Positions 1 to 8,972 of a stretch of 64,000 nucleotides of DNA are shown here, piece by piece. The stretch is taken from positions 186,001-250,000 of the forward strand of contig NZ_KZ984550.1 of assembly GCF_003574445.1 (NCBI RefSeq), written 5' to 3'. This DNA comes from Streptomyces sp. YIM 130001. GTDB lineage: Bacteria; Actinomycetota; Actinomycetes; Streptomycetales; Streptomycetaceae. How positions within the stretch are numbered: the first letter of the stretch is position 1; every line of letters begins with the position of its first letter. The notes beneath the pieces are model-generated. The model was not told the DNA's origin and searched no databases. It saw only the letters and a list, made by a program, of their open reading frames with translations. Position numbers and translations under genes: made by a program.

Positions 1-13
1 AGGGAGGCGACAC

Positions 14-26
14 CACGACAGTCGTG
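14..26. promoter_or_regulatory. Short palindrome upstream of the catabolic pair
   Basis: CACGAC-A-GTCGTG is a perfect 6-bp inverted repeat about 80 bases before the start of the dehydratase gene. It could be half of an operator for a GntR- or IclR-type regulator encoded to the left of the window. It is short, so it may be chance. Confidence 0.25.
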
Positions 27-108
27 TTCAAATAACGGCACTCGCTTGCACTATTAGCAACTGCGGCGCATGGTTGATGAACCGGCAACGACGAAAGGCC
101 CGAGCCAG

Positions 109-1275
109 ATGCGCATCACCGACGTCAGGACGTTCGTCCTGAAGATCCAAGGCCCCCAGGCGTACCTCGGACGACTGGACGACGGCGCGGAACTCACCGC
201 AGACCGCGGCTATGTCGTACGAGAGCCCTGGCGCAGCCTGTACTCGGGACGCTTCGAGACCCTGCTCGTCCGAGTGGACACCGACGAAGGCCTCAGTGGC
301 TGGGGCGAAGCACTCGCCCCTGTCGGCCCGGAGATTCCCCGGGCCGTGGTGGACCGGCTCCTGGCCGGATGGCTCGTCGGCCGCGACCCCCGCGGCGTAC
401 GCCCGCTGTGGGAAGAGATGCGTCAACTCATGCGGGAACGCGGCCATCTCGTCGGGCACCAGGCGGACGCGATGGCCGCCGTGGACATCGCCCTGTGGGA
501 CCTGCACGGAAAGATCACCGGCCTGTCCGTGGCCGAGCTCCTCGGCGGCCCGCTGCGCACGACCGTCCCCGCGTACGTCTCGGGCCTGCCGGAGCCCACC
601 GACGAGGCGCGGGCCGCGCTGGCCGCACAGTGGGCAGGCAAAGGCGCGACGAGGGTCAAACTCGCCCTCGGCAAGGGCATCGAGGCCGACCTCGCCACCT
701 TCGACGCCGTCACGGCGGCGGCACCCTCGCTGGCCGTCGCGGTCGACGCACACTGGGCCTACCGGCTCGGCGAGGCACTCGAACTGGGCCGTGAACTCGA
801 CCGCCGCAAGGCCCTCTTCTACGAGGCCCCGCTGGCGCCGGAGGACATCGAGGGCCACCGCGAGCTCGCCGGACAGCTGTCCACACCGGTCGCCGTCGGG
901 GAAGCGCTGCGCAACCGCTACGAGTTCGCGGACTGGCTGACGCGGCGGGCCGTACGCCTCGCGCAACCGGATGTGGCCCGCACCGGCATCACCGAAGCCA
1001 TGGTGATCAGCGATCTGGCCTCCGCCCACCATGTGCCGGTCGCCTGCCACCACTCCGTCGGCCTCGGCATCGCGCTGGCCGCCGGCATCCACGTGTCCGC
1101 GGTCGCCACCGACAGCCCCTTCTTCGAGTTCCAGGCCGACGTCCTGCCGGTGGCCCAGAGCATCCTGCGCACCCCGCTGGCCGCGGACGCCTCCGGCTAC
1201 GCGCTGCCCACCGGCCCCGGGCTCGGCATCGACGTCGACACCGAGAAGATCACCGCACTCTCCGAGGAGCACTGA
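109..1275 (+). CDS. Enolase-superfamily dehydratase (mandelate racemase / muconate lactonizing type)
   Basis: A 388-aa enzyme of the MR/MLE group, which abstracts the alpha proton of a carboxylate and usually dehydrates sugar acids or isomerises a carboxylate. The N-terminal capping domain is followed by a TIM barrel. Visible active-site residues are the Lys of RVKLALG (about 184), metal ligands Asp 213 (VDAH), Glu 239 (YEAP) and Glu 265 (VGEA), and His 314-315 in CHHSVG. An in-frame ATG at 70 exists, but ATG 109 begins the family motif MRITDVRTF and has an AAAGG upstream, so it is preferred. The aldolase gene follows after 2 bases, which suggests a shared operon: dehydration to a 2-keto-3-deoxy acid, then retro-aldol cleavage. 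The actual substrate cannot be read from the sequence. Confidence 0.85.
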   Translation: MRITDVRTFVLKIQGPQAYLGRLDDGAELTADRGYVVREPWRSLYSGRFETLLVRVDTDEGLSGWGEALAPVGPEIPRAVVDRLLAGWLVGRDPRGVRPLWEEMRQLMRERGHLVGHQADAMAAVDIALWDLHGKITGLSVAELLGGPLRTTVPAYVSGLPEPTDEARAALAAQWAGKGATRVKLALGKGIEADLATFDAVTAAAPSLAVAVDAHWAYRLGEALELGRELDRRKALFYEAPLAPEDIEGHRELAGQLSTPVAVGEALRNRYEFADWLTRRAVRLAQPDVARTGITEAMVISDLASAHHVPVACHHSVGLGIALAAGIHVSAVATDSPFFEFQADVLPVAQSILRTPLAADASGYALPTGPGLGIDVDTEKITALSEEH

Positions 1276-1277
1276 CC

Positions 1278-2195
1278 ATGGCCAAGCCGCCCACCGGCCT
1301 CATTCCCATCCTGGCGACCCCCTTCACCTCGGCCGGAGAGCTGGACGTCCGCTCGCTCCACTCGCTCGTGGAGTTCCAACTCGACGCCGGTGTCGACGGG
1401 TTGGCCGTCTTCGGCATGGCCAGCGAAGGCTTCGCCCTGACCGAGCGGGAGAAGGCCGTCATCCTGCACGAGGTCCGACGGGTGACCGGCCCCGGCCTGC
1501 CCGTCGTCGCCGGCGTCAACGGCACGAGCACGGTCACCGCGCTGGAACAGGCCCGGGCCGCCGCGGACGGCGGGGCCGACCAGCTGATGGTGCTGCCCCC
1601 GTTCCTCAGCAAGCCCGCACCCGACCAGGTCGGCGAGTTCTTCACCGACGTCGCGGCAGGCGGTGGAGCGCCGGTGATGGTGCAGGACGCGCCCGGCGTC
1701 ACCGGAGTGACCCTGCCCGCGCCGACGCTCGCGGAGCTCTCGCGCGTCCCCGGCATCACCTCGGTCAAGGTGGAGACACCTCCCACCGTCACGAAGATCG
1801 CCGCCCTGCGGGGCCTGCTGCCGGACGAGTTCGCCGTACTCGGCGGGCTCAACGCCCAGGCGCTCATAGAGGAGTACGACCACGGGTCCGTCGGCACCAT
1901 GCCGGCCTGCGAATTCGCCGACCTGCTGCGGCCGTTGCTCGACGATCTCGCGGCCGGCCGGCGCGACGACGCGCGCGCCGCGTACCACCGGCTGCTGCCG
2001 CTGATCCACCTGGGCGTCCGGCCCGGCCAGGCCTGGGCCGTGCACAAGGAGGTGCTGCTGCGCAGGGGCGTCATCGCGTCGGCCGCGGTGCGCCTTCCCG
2101 CACGGCCCCTGGACTCCGTCACGCAGAAGGCGCTGAACGAGATCCTCGACGACCTCCCGCTGCCGTCCTGGCGCGCACCCGTCACCACCGGATGA
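1278..2195 (+). CDS. Dihydrodipicolinate synthase / N-acetylneuraminate lyase family aldolase
   Basis: A 305-aa class I aldolase-like TIM barrel of normal length. The Schiff-base lysine is Lys 164 in SVKVETPPT. Two usual catalytic positions differ from DapA. The GTTGE loop is GMASE, and the YNVPxRT segment reads QDAPGVTG, so the proton-relay tyrosine is not in its usual place. The chemistry is therefore unlikely to be that of true lysine-pathway DapA. Spacing to the upstream dehydratase is 2 bases, and GAGGAG overlapping the end of that gene serves as ribosome binding site. Best guess: cleavage of a 2-keto-3-deoxy sugar acid, or a related lyase or hydrolase step, in the same catabolic route. 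Confidence 0.8.
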   Translation: MAKPPTGLIPILATPFTSAGELDVRSLHSLVEFQLDAGVDGLAVFGMASEGFALTEREKAVILHEVRRVTGPGLPVVAGVNGTSTVTALEQARAAADGGADQLMVLPPFLSKPAPDQVGEFFTDVAAGGGAPVMVQDAPGVTGVTLPAPTLAELSRVPGITSVKVETPPTVTKIAALRGLLPDEFAVLGGLNAQALIEEYDHGSVGTMPACEFADLLRPLLDDLAAGRRDDARAAYHRLLPLIHLGVRPGQAWAVHKEVLLRRGVIASAAVRLPARPLDSVTQKALNEILDDLPLPSWRAPVTTG

Positions 2196-2220
2196 GGCCG
2201 GTGCCCGCCCGCCGGCCGGG

Positions 2221-5200
2221 TCAGCGCCGCGTCACAGCCGCCTCCCGCTCCGGGTCCGCCTCGCCGATGAAGGTGCGCCAGAGGCGGGCGTAGGTGCCGT
2301 CGAGGGCGAGGAGTTCGTCGTGGGTGCCGTCCTCGGCGACCCGGCCGCCGGCCATCACCACCACGCGGTCCGCGCGGGCGGCCGTGGTCAGGCGGTGGGC
2401 GACGACGAGCGTGGTGCGGCGGCCCGCGAGCCGGTCGGTGGCCTGGTTGACCTGTGCCTCGCTGGCCAGGTCGAGTGCCGCGGTCGCCTCGTCGAGGAGG
2501 AGGACGTCCGGGTCGACGAGCTCGGCGCGGGCGAGAGCGATCAGCTGCCGCTGTCCTGCGGAGAGGTTGCGGCCGCGCTCGGTGACATGGTGCAGATAGC
2601 CGCCCTCCAGGGTGGCGATCATCTCGTGCGCGCCGACCGCGCGTGCCGCCGCCTCCACCTGGGCGTCGCTCGACTCGGGCCGCCCGTAGGCGATGGCGTC
2701 GCGCACGGTGCCCTCGAAGAGGTACGCCTCCTGCGGCACCACACCGAGCCGGTGGCGGTACGAGGTCATGTCCAGGTCGCGCAGATCGGTGCCGTCGGCG
2801 GTGACCCGGCCGGCGGTCGGGTCGTAGAACCGGGCGACCAGCTTGACCAGGGTGGACTTGCCGGCGCCGGTCTCACCGACGAACGCGACGGTCTGCCCGG
2901 CGGGGATGCGCAGGCTGATCGCGCTGAGCGCCTCCTCCTTGACGCCCTCACGGACCGGGACATCGGCCGGCGGCTCCGCGCCCTCGCCCGCCCCGTACGC
3001 GAAGTGGACGTCCTCGAAGGCGATGTCACCGCGCAGCGAGACGACCTCGAGCGGCTCCTTCGCCGCCTTCGTCGAGGTGGGCTCCTGCAGCAGCTCCTGG
3101 ATGCGCCCGAGCGAGACCGATGCCTGCTGGTACCCGTCGAAGACTTGCGAGAGCTGCTGCACCGGCGCGAAGAACAGGTCGATGTACAGCAGATACGCCA
3201 CGAGCGCACCCGTGGTCAGCGTGCCCGCCTCGACCCGGCCCGCCCCGACGATCATGACCGCCGCGGCCGCGACCGTCGAGAGCAGCTGGACGAACGGGAA
3301 GTAGACGGAGATCAGCCACTGGCCGCGGATACGCGCCTGCCGGTAGCCGTCACTGCGCTCGGCGAACCGGTCCGCACCCGTCCGCTCCCGCCGGAACGCC
3401 TGCACGATACGAAGGCCCGACACCGACTCCTGCAGATCGGCGTTCACCACCGAGACCCGCTCACGCGCCAGCTCGTACGCCTTCACGCTGGACTTGCGGA
3501 AGAAGTAGGTGCCGATGATCAGCACCGGCAGCGTCGCGAACACCACGAGCGCCAGCTGCACATCGATGACGAGCAGCGCGACCATGATGCCGAAGAAGGT
3601 GACGACCGAGACGAAGGCGGTGACCAGTCCGGTCTGCAGGAACGTGGACAGCGCGTCCACGTCCGTCGTCATCCGGGTCATGATGCGCCCGGTCAACTCC
3701 CGCTCGTAGTAGTCGAGTCCGAGCCGCTGCAGCTGGGAGAAGATCTTCAGGCGCAGCGAGTAGAGCACCCGCTCGCCGGTGCGGCCGGTCATCCGGATCT
3801 CGCCGGTCTGCGCGGCCCACTGCAGCACCACGGCGGCCAGCGCGAGCGCGGCCGCCGTCCACACGGCGCCGAGCGCCGTCTGCGTCACGCCCTCGTCGAT
3901 GCCGTGCCGGATCAGGACCGGTAGCAGCAGGCCCATGCCCGCGTCCACGGCGACCAGTGCGAGCGCGAGCAGCAGCGGCCGCCGGAAGCCGCTGAGCAGC
4001 CTGCGCAGCCCGTACGACTCCTCCGCGGTGACCGCCCGCGCCTCGTCGATGTCCGGGACGTCGTCGGCCGGCGGCAACGCGTCGACCTGCGCGAGGAGTT
4101 CAGGCGTCGCCGGAGTGCCGGCCAGCGCTGCACTCTCGGCGTTCTTCGGCTCGCGGTCCCCGGTCCACAGCCGGGGCGTCGTGCCGCGCTCGGCGTCGAA
4201 CTCGGCGTCCAGCTCCGCGCGTACGGAGGTGTCCGCTTCCTCCTCGGCCGGGGCGGGCGGCAGATGGCCGGGGGACACTCCCCCGAGCTCGTCCGGGTCG
4301 GTGAGCAGACGCCGGTAAAGCGGCGAGCGTTCCTGCAGCTCGTCATGGGTGCCGATGTCGCTGAGGCGGCCGGCGTCCAGGACCGCGATGCGGTCGGCGA
4401 GGCCGAGTGTGGAGCGGCGGTGCGCGATGAGCAGGGTCGTGCGGCCCGCCATCACGCCGCGCAGCGCCTCGTGGATCTCGTGCTCCACGCGCGCGTCGAC
4501 GGCGGAGGTGGCGTCGTCGAGTACGAGCAGGCGCGGGTCGGTGAGGATCGCACGGGCGAGCGCGAGGCGCTGGCGCTGGCCGCCGGAGAGGGTGAGGCCG
4601 TGCTCACCGACCTTGGTGTCGTAGCCCTCCGGCAGCTCGGCGATGAAGCGGTCCGCCTGGGCCGCGCGGGCCGCCGCCTCGATCTCGTCCTGGGTGGCGT
4701 CGGGCTTGCCGTACGCCAGGTTGGCGCGGACCGTCTCGGAGAACAGGAAGCTGTCCTCCGGCACCAGGCCGATCGCGGCGCGCAGGGACTCGAGGGTGAG
4801 CTCGCGGACGTCCTGGCCGCCGACCAGTACGGCGCCGTGCGTCACGTCGTAGTAGCGGGGCAGCAGCAGGGACACGGTGGACTTGCCGCTGCCGGAGGCG
4901 CCGACGACGGCGACGGTCTCGCCGGGCCGGATCTCCAGGCTGAAGCCGTCGAGCACGGGGCGGCCGTCCTCGTAGCCGAACGACACGTCGTCGAACTCGA
5001 CCGTCGCCGGGGCGTCCGCCGCCAGCTCCTTCGTGCCGTCCGTGATCACCGGTTCGGTGTCGATCAGTTCGAGCACCCGCTCCACGCCGGCCCGCGCCTG
5101 CTGACCGACGGTGAGCACCATGGCGAGCATCCGCACCGGCCCGACGAGCTGCGCGAGATACGTCGAGAACGCCACGAACGTACCGAGCGTGATCTCCCCG

Positions 5201-6018
5201 CGCACCGCCAGCCAGCCGCCCAGCGCCAGCATCGCGACCTGCCCGATCGCGGGTACGGCCTGCAGTGCGGGGGTGTACTTCGAGTTCAGCTTGATCGTGC
5301 GCAGCCGGCCCGCGAAGAGCTTGCGTCCGACCGCCCGCAGCTTGCCGGTCTCCTGATCCTCCTGCCCGAAGCCCTTGACCACGCGTACGCCGGACACCGA
5401 ACCGTCCACGACACCCGCCACGGCCGCGGCCTGCGCCTGGGCGTACCAGGTCGCGGGGTGCAGGCGGGTCTTGCTGCGCTTGGCGATGAACCACAGCGCC
5501 GGCGCCACGGCGAGCGCGACGAGGGTGAGCGGCAGCGACAGCCAGGCCATGATCACGAGGGAGATCAGGAAGAGCAGGATGTTGCCGATCGTCATCGGCA
5601 ACATGAAGAGCAGGCCCTGGATCAGCTGCAGGTCACTGGTCGCCCGTCCGACGACCTGACCGGTGGACAGCTCGTCCTGCCGCTGCCCGTCCAGCTTGGT
5701 GATCGTCCGGAACATGTCGGTCCGCAGATCGTGCTGCACGTCGAGCGCGAGCCGGCCGCCGTAGTACCGCCGGATGTACGCCAGTACGTACACGACGAGC
5801 GCGGCACCGATCAGGAGCCCCGTCCACACCCCGAGCGAGCGGGTGGGGGTCTCGATGACGTCGTCGATGATCACCTTGGTGATCAGCGGGGCGAGGGCCA
5901 TCACGCCCATACCGCCGAGCGAGGCCCCGAGCGCGAGCACCACGTCCTTCGGGTACCGCCATGCGTACCCGGTCAGGCGTTTCGCCCACCCCTTGCCCGC
6001 GTCCACCTCGGCTGCCAC
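2221..6018 (-). CDS. Fused ABC exporter, TMD-NBD-TMD-NBD
   Basis: A 1265-aa membrane exporter joining two half-transporters in one chain: TMD1 (about 15-320), NBD1 (335-580), an acidic linker (585-640), TMD2 (670-960) and NBD2 (990-1250). NBD1 has Walker [10 protein letters not shown] (373-381), LSGGQ (477) and Walker B LLVLDD. NBD2 has GETGAGKST (1048), LSAGQ (1152) and LLLDE. The two ATP sites are therefore unequal: Asp replaces the catalytic Glu in NBD1, and the signature of NBD2 is altered. This is the pattern of heterodimeric exporters with one degenerate site. GTG 6018 is preferred because GGGAGGG lies 5 bases upstream; the longer GTG start at 6060 has none. Substrate unknown; multidrug or lipid/peptide export is typical of the family. 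Confidence 0.9.
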   Translation of the reverse strand: MAAEVDAGKGWAKRLTGYAWRYPKDVVLALGASLGGMGVMALAPLITKVIIDDVIETPTRSLGVWTGLLIGAALVVYVLAYIRRYYGGRLALDVQHDLRTDMFRTITKLDGQRQDELSTGQVVGRATSDLQLIQGLLFMLPMTIGNILLFLISLVIMAWLSLPLTLVALAVAPALWFIAKRSKTRLHPATWYAQAQAAAVAGVVDGSVSGVRVVKGFGQEDQETGKLRAVGRKLFAGRLRTIKLNSKYTPALQAVPAIGQVAMLALGGWLAVRGEITLGTFVAFSTYLAQLVGPVRMLAMVLTVGQQARAGVERVLELIDTEPVITDGTKELAADAPATVEFDDVSFGYEDGRPVLDGFSLEIRPGETVAVVGASGSGKSTVSLLLPRYYDVTHGAVLVGGQDVRELTLESLRAAIGLVPEDSFLFSETVRANLAYGKPDATQDEIEAAARAAQADRFIAELPEGYDTKVGEHGLTLSGGQRQRLALARAILTDPRLLVLDDATSAVDARVEHEIHEALRGVMAGRTTLLIAHRRSTLGLADRIAVLDAGRLSDIGTHDELQERSPLYRRLLTDPDELGGVSPGHLPPAPAEEEADTSVRAELDAEFDAERGTTPRLWTGDREPKNAESAALAGTPATPELLAQVDALPPADDVPDIDEARAVTAEESYGLRRLLSGFRRPLLLALALVAVDAGMGLLLPVLIRHGIDEGVTQTALGAVWTAAALALAAVVLQWAAQTGEIRMTGRTGERVLYSLRLKIFSQLQRLGLDYYERELTGRIMTRMTTDVDALSTFLQTGLVTAFVSVVTFFGIMVALLVIDVQLALVVFATLPVLIIGTYFFRKSSVKAYELARERVSVVNADLQESVSGLRIVQAFRRERTGADRFAERSDGYRQARIRGQWLISVYFPFVQLLSTVAAAAVMIVGAGRVEAGTLTTGALVAYLLYIDLFFAPVQQLSQVFDGYQQASVSLGRIQELLQEPTSTKAAKEPLEVVSLRGDIAFEDVHFAYGAGEGAEPPADVPVREGVKEEALSAISLRIPAGQTVAFVGETGAGKSTLVKLVARFYDPTAGRVTADGTDLRDLDMTSYRHRLGVVPQEAYLFEGTVRDAIAYGRPESSDAQVEAAARAVGAHEMIATLEGGYLHHVTERGRNLSAGQRQLIALARAELVDPDVLLLDEATAALDLASEAQVNQATDRLAGRRTTLVVAHRLTTAARADRVVVMAGGRVAEDGTHDELLALDGTYARLWRTFIGEADPEREAAVTRR

Positions 6019-6112
6019 CTGGGCCCTCCCGTCGATCCGATCTGCCGGAAGCACCAACACGGACGAACATCGATTTCATCCCGCTGCAACAAACAGGCAC
6101 TCGCGACCTCGG

Positions 6113-6514
6113 TCACCGCGCGTGATCTGCGGCGCCGCGACTCACCGCGATGCGGCGCACGTCGGTTAGGGACTCGGTCATCCGGGCGAGCAGGAAGCGG
6201 AGCTGCGGGGATGTCGCGCGCCGGTCGACGAGGAGGTCGGCCGCGTGGGCGAGGAGCTCGGCGGCCATCTCCAGCTGTACGCGTTCGGTGGCGTCGGCCA
6301 TCCGGGAGATCAGGCCGCCTTCGCCGCCACCGATCAGGTAGCAGGGCTTGCCCTCCGGTCCGGCCCACGGCAGCAGCCTCACGCCGGCACGATCCTGGCC
6401 GTCCTCGTCCTCGTCCTCGTCTTTGTCTTTGTCTTTGTCGATGTTTTCGCCCACCACATGTGCCACACCGGCCACCCGACCCTCGACTGTCGCTGTACGT
6501 ACGGAACTCGTCAC
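6113..6514 (-). CDS. Small hypothetical protein with an Asp/Lys/Glu tract
   Basis: A 133-aa soluble protein that I do not recognise. It starts at GTG 6514. Residues about 25-38 form a low-complexity charged tract (alternating KD then ED), followed by a helical C-terminal half (ADATERVQLEMAAELLAHA and LRFLLARMTESLTDVRRIA). It is divergent from the XRE/DUF5753 gene, with 73 bases between the two starts, so they probably share a promoter region. A role with that regulator is plausible from position only. Confidence 0.6.
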   Translation of the reverse strand: MTSSVRTATVEGRVAGVAHVVGENIDKDKDKDEDEDEDGQDRAGVRLLPWAGPEGKPCYLIGGGEGGLISRMADATERVQLEMAAELLAHAADLLVDRRATSPQLRFLLARMTESLTDVRRIAVSRGAADHAR

Positions 6515-6587
6515 AGCCTGCGAGCGGGCGGGCTAGGCTCGCCAGGGGTGCCGGGGTGACCAGGCAGACGTCACAGGGGAGTTGACG

Positions 6588-7382
6588 GTGTCGAACAAGT
6601 ACGGCGACTGGCTACGGGGGCGGCGCGAGGCCGCCGGGCTGACTCAACAGGAGCTGGCCGACTCGGCGATCATGACGCGGTCGCACATCGCACACATCGA
6701 GGCGGGGCGGCGAGTGCCGTCGCCGGACGATGCACGGCGGCTGGATCGGGCGCTGGGGACGGGGGATGTGCTGGCGAGTTTCCTGCCGGAGCGGGACATG
6801 GCCATCGCCGAGTACTTCGAGACTGCCCGTCTGCTCGAGCAACAGGCCGTGTCACTACGCGAGTTCGCCCTGTCCTTCATCCCAGGCGTCCTGCAGACAC
6901 CGGCCTACGCCCGCACGGTGCTGAGCACCACGTTTCCGCCACTTCCGGCCGACGAGCGTGACCAGCGCGTCGTCACACGTCTTCAGCGAGCGGAACTCCT
7001 CGACGACCCGGTGAAGCCAACGTTCTGGGCCCTGCTCGACGAGGCGGTGCTGCGCCGCACAGTCGGCGGTCCAGCCGTCATGGCCGACCAACTAACTCAT
7101 CTGATCGACCTGGTGGAGTCCACGCGCATCCGCGTGCACATCCTGCCGTTCGATCTGGGCATGCACCCGCTGATGTCGAGCATGCTGACACTGATGGCCT
7201 TCGACGATCAGCCGCCAGTGGCGTACGCAGAGGGGGTCCGGTGGAGCAAGATCCAGGACTCGCCAACCGTCGTTGAAGAGCTGGAGAATCGCTACCAACT
7301 CGCCCTGGCCGACGCGCTCCCACTCAATGAGTCACTCGCCCTACTGAAGGCCCGAGCAAAGGACTACGGACACCGTGACTGA
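6588..7382 (+). CDS. XRE-family regulator with C-terminal DUF5753 (WhiJ-like)
   Basis: A 264-aa DNA-binding protein. The N-terminal Cro/C1 helix-turn-helix spans residues about 5-60 (GLTQQELADSAIMTRSHIAH, IEAGRRVPS). The C-terminal DUF5753 domain has the recognisable FIPGVLQTPAYAR and DEAVLRR segments. GTG 6588 is chosen because AGGGGA ends 7 bases before it; the TTG at 6582 has no room for a binding site. The DUF397 gene overlaps its 3' end. Streptomyces carries dozens of such pairs; WhiJ and its relatives affect development, and the DUF397 partner is thought to modulate the XRE protein. Target genes here are unknown. Confidence 0.9.
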   Translation: MSNKYGDWLRGRREAAGLTQQELADSAIMTRSHIAHIEAGRRVPSPDDARRLDRALGTGDVLASFLPERDMAIAEYFETARLLEQQAVSLREFALSFIPGVLQTPAYARTVLSTTFPPLPADERDQRVVTRLQRAELLDDPVKPTFWALLDEAVLRRTVGGPAVMADQLTHLIDLVESTRIRVHILPFDLGMHPLMSSMLTLMAFDDQPPVAYAEGVRWSKIQDSPTVVEELENRYQLALADALPLNESLALLKARAKDYGHRD

Positions 7383-7593
7383 CCTCGCCATCCCTGACGC
7401 TTCCGCCTTTTCCGGCTGGCGCAAATCCTCGTACAGCAACGACACCGCCGGCAGCTGCCTCGAAGTCCTCGACACCCACCCCTCCGGCACCCCCGTCCGC
7501 GACTCCAAGAACCCCGCCGGGCCGGCGCTCCTCTTCACCTCCCCCGCGTGGTCGGCCTTCGTCACCGCGGTCGCCGGGGATGAGCTGTCCTGA
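7375..7593 (+). CDS. DUF397 small protein
   Basis: A 72-aa DUF397 protein with the family core FSGWRKSSYSN, then SCLEV and VRDSKNP. It starts at GTG 7375 inside the last codons of the XRE gene (8-base overlap), so the two are translationally coupled. Members of this family are encoded next to DUF5753 regulators and are proposed partners or antagonists of them. Its stop codon overlaps the start of the following HAD gene. Confidence 0.9.
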   Translation: MTDLAIPDASAFSGWRKSSYSNDTAGSCLEVLDTHPSGTPVRDSKNPAGPALLFTSPAWSAFVTAVAGDELS

Positions 7594-8249
7594 ACGCGGA
7601 ACCCCACCTCGCCGCCCGCCCTTTCGACGCGGTCCTGTGCGACGTCGACAACGTCATCCGCTTCTACGACCCGGCCCCACTGGCCGAGCTGGAACGCACA
7701 CTCGGCGTGGCCGAAGGCACCACGCAGCAGATCGCCTTCTCCCCCGAGGTCGACGGGCCGTTCCTCCTCGGCAAGATCTCCCCACAGGCGTGGCGCGACG
7801 CCATCGCCTCGGAACTCTCCCGCCGACTGCCGGAAACCTCCGCCCGCGAACTGGCGTCGACCATGACCCGCGCACCGTTCCGGGCCGACGCCCCAGTGGT
7901 GACCCTGCTCCGTAGAATCAGGCAGCACGTCCCCCTGGTTCTCGTCACGAACGCGTCCACGGACCTGGAGCGCGACCTCGAGACGATGGGACTTACGGAC
8001 CTCGCGGACCACGTCGTCAGCAGCGCCCGAGTGGGAGTCGCCAAACCCGACCGAGCGATATACGAGATCGCGGCAGCCCGGGCCCAAGTCCCCGCCCACC
8101 GCTGCCTGTTCGTGGACGACCGCGCGGAGAACGTCGACGCCGCGGTCGCACTCGGCATGACCGGTGTGCACTACGGAGGCCCCGCGGACCTTCGGTACGC
8201 CGTGGATGCCCTACCCGGCGAAGGGCACGTGTCGGGCCGCTATCAATGA
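7590..8249 (+). CDS. HAD-superfamily hydrolase (subfamily IA), probable CTG start
   Basis: A HAD hydrolase of about 219 aa, likely a small-molecule phosphatase. Motif I is CDVDNV (Asp 18, Asp 20), motif II LVTNAS, motif III Lys in VAKPDRAIYE, motif IV FVDDRAENV. A GTG at 7707 would remove motif I and leave an inactive protein. Upstream in frame there is no ATG, GTG or TTG after the stop at 7581-7583; the only near-cognate codon is CTG 7590, which overlaps the DUF397 stop (CTGA) and lies 9 bases after GGGGA. I infer a CTG start with translational coupling. The same strand and tight overlaps suggest one transcript with the XRE/DUF397 pair. Confidence 0.75.
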   Translation: MNAEPHLAARPFDAVLCDVDNVIRFYDPAPLAELERTLGVAEGTTQQIAFSPEVDGPFLLGKISPQAWRDAIASELSRRLPETSARELASTMTRAPFRADAPVVTLLRRIRQHVPLVLVTNASTDLERDLETMGLTDLADHVVSSARVGVAKPDRAIYEIAAARAQVPAHRCLFVDDRAENVDAAVALGMTGVHYGGPADLRYAVDALPGEGHVSGRYQ

Positions 8250-8538
8250 GCACGTCGGCTGCACACCTTGCACTCGACGGGCAGTAGCCGCGCGACAGGT
8301 TCGCGGGCCGTCATCACGACGAGGCGGCAGCCGTGGCCGCAGGCCAGCCGCCCTCGGTCACAAGGCCCGCCGGAAACGCAACTCCGTCGAGCGGTACGCA
8401 ACCGCTCGAAAGCAGTGACGCAGCATCGCTACCCGCTACCAGAGGGCCTGCCCAGCCGGACTCCACATCGCAGGCATCTGCATGGGCCCGCTCCTTGCTC
8501 CAGGCGAAGCGAGCCAGGGCTTGTCGTGCTTGTCGCTC

Positions 8539-8889
8539 TTACGATGCGTTCTGATCTGTCGATTGGTCCATGACGTAGATCGTCGTGCCGCCTGGGTCCT
8601 GATAGGTGGCCAGGAAGCCGCCGGGAATCTCCGAGGGCCCCTCGACGACGACCAGGGCCTCAGCACGCGCCGCGTGGAAGGTCTCGACGCTGTCTACGAC
8701 GAACAAGGGCCCTACTGCGGCCTCGGGGTCGTTGGCATCGAGCATGACCTGCACGTCGCTGCCCGGGAGGGCCAGGGCAACGGTCGCCTCGCCCTCACGC
8801 CACATCTCGGTGAAGCCGAGACTGTCCCGATAGAGGGCCAGCGAGGCCGCCAGGTCGGAGGTCGGGATGAACATGAACTCGAGCTTCAT
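8539..8889 (-). CDS. VOC-superfamily (glyoxalase/bleomycin-resistance fold) protein
   Basis: A 116-aa single VOC domain (KLEFMFIPTSDLAASLALYR, VFVVDSVE-like middle, TYQDPGGTTIYVMDQ end). ATG 8889 is preceded by GGAAGGA, so the longer reading frame to 8943 is not used. Members bind metals and small molecules, and act as isomerases, dioxygenases or drug-binding resistance proteins. The gene is divergent from a TetR regulator and a clear inverted repeat lies between them, so it is probably the target of that repressor and may respond to a toxic ligand. Confidence 0.8.
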   Translation of the reverse strand: MKLEFMFIPTSDLAASLALYRDSLGFTEMWREGEATVALALPGSDVQVMLDANDPEAAVGPLFVVDSVETFHAARAEALVVVEGPSEIPGGFLATYQDPGGTTIYVMDQSTDQNAS

Positions 8890-8940
8890 GGCAGATCCTT
8901 CCGCATCGTGGCGTAACTCAATCTCGCTAGACCGTAATCG

Positions 8941-8967
8941 CATTATGCTCTGGAGGGGAGCATTATG
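8941..8967. promoter_or_regulatory. Probable TetR operator between VOC and TetR genes
   Basis: CATTATGCTC (8941-8950) and GAGCATTATG (8958-8967) form an inverted repeat with 9 of 10 matches and a 7-base spacer. It lies in the 84-base gap between two divergent genes, just before the TetR start. This placement is typical of autoregulated TetR repressors. Confidence 0.6.
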
Positions 8968-8972
8968 GCCAG

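Noticed and set aside
28..1272. Long minus-strand frame opposite the dehydratase gene
   Set aside because: It lacks any family motif and mirrors the codon pattern of the plus-strand gene; such antisense frames are common in GC-rich DNA.
4264..6585. A 773-aa plus-strand frame opposite the ABC exporter
   Set aside because: The minus strand has full ABC motifs; the plus frame is Asp/Arg/Gly-rich without domains.
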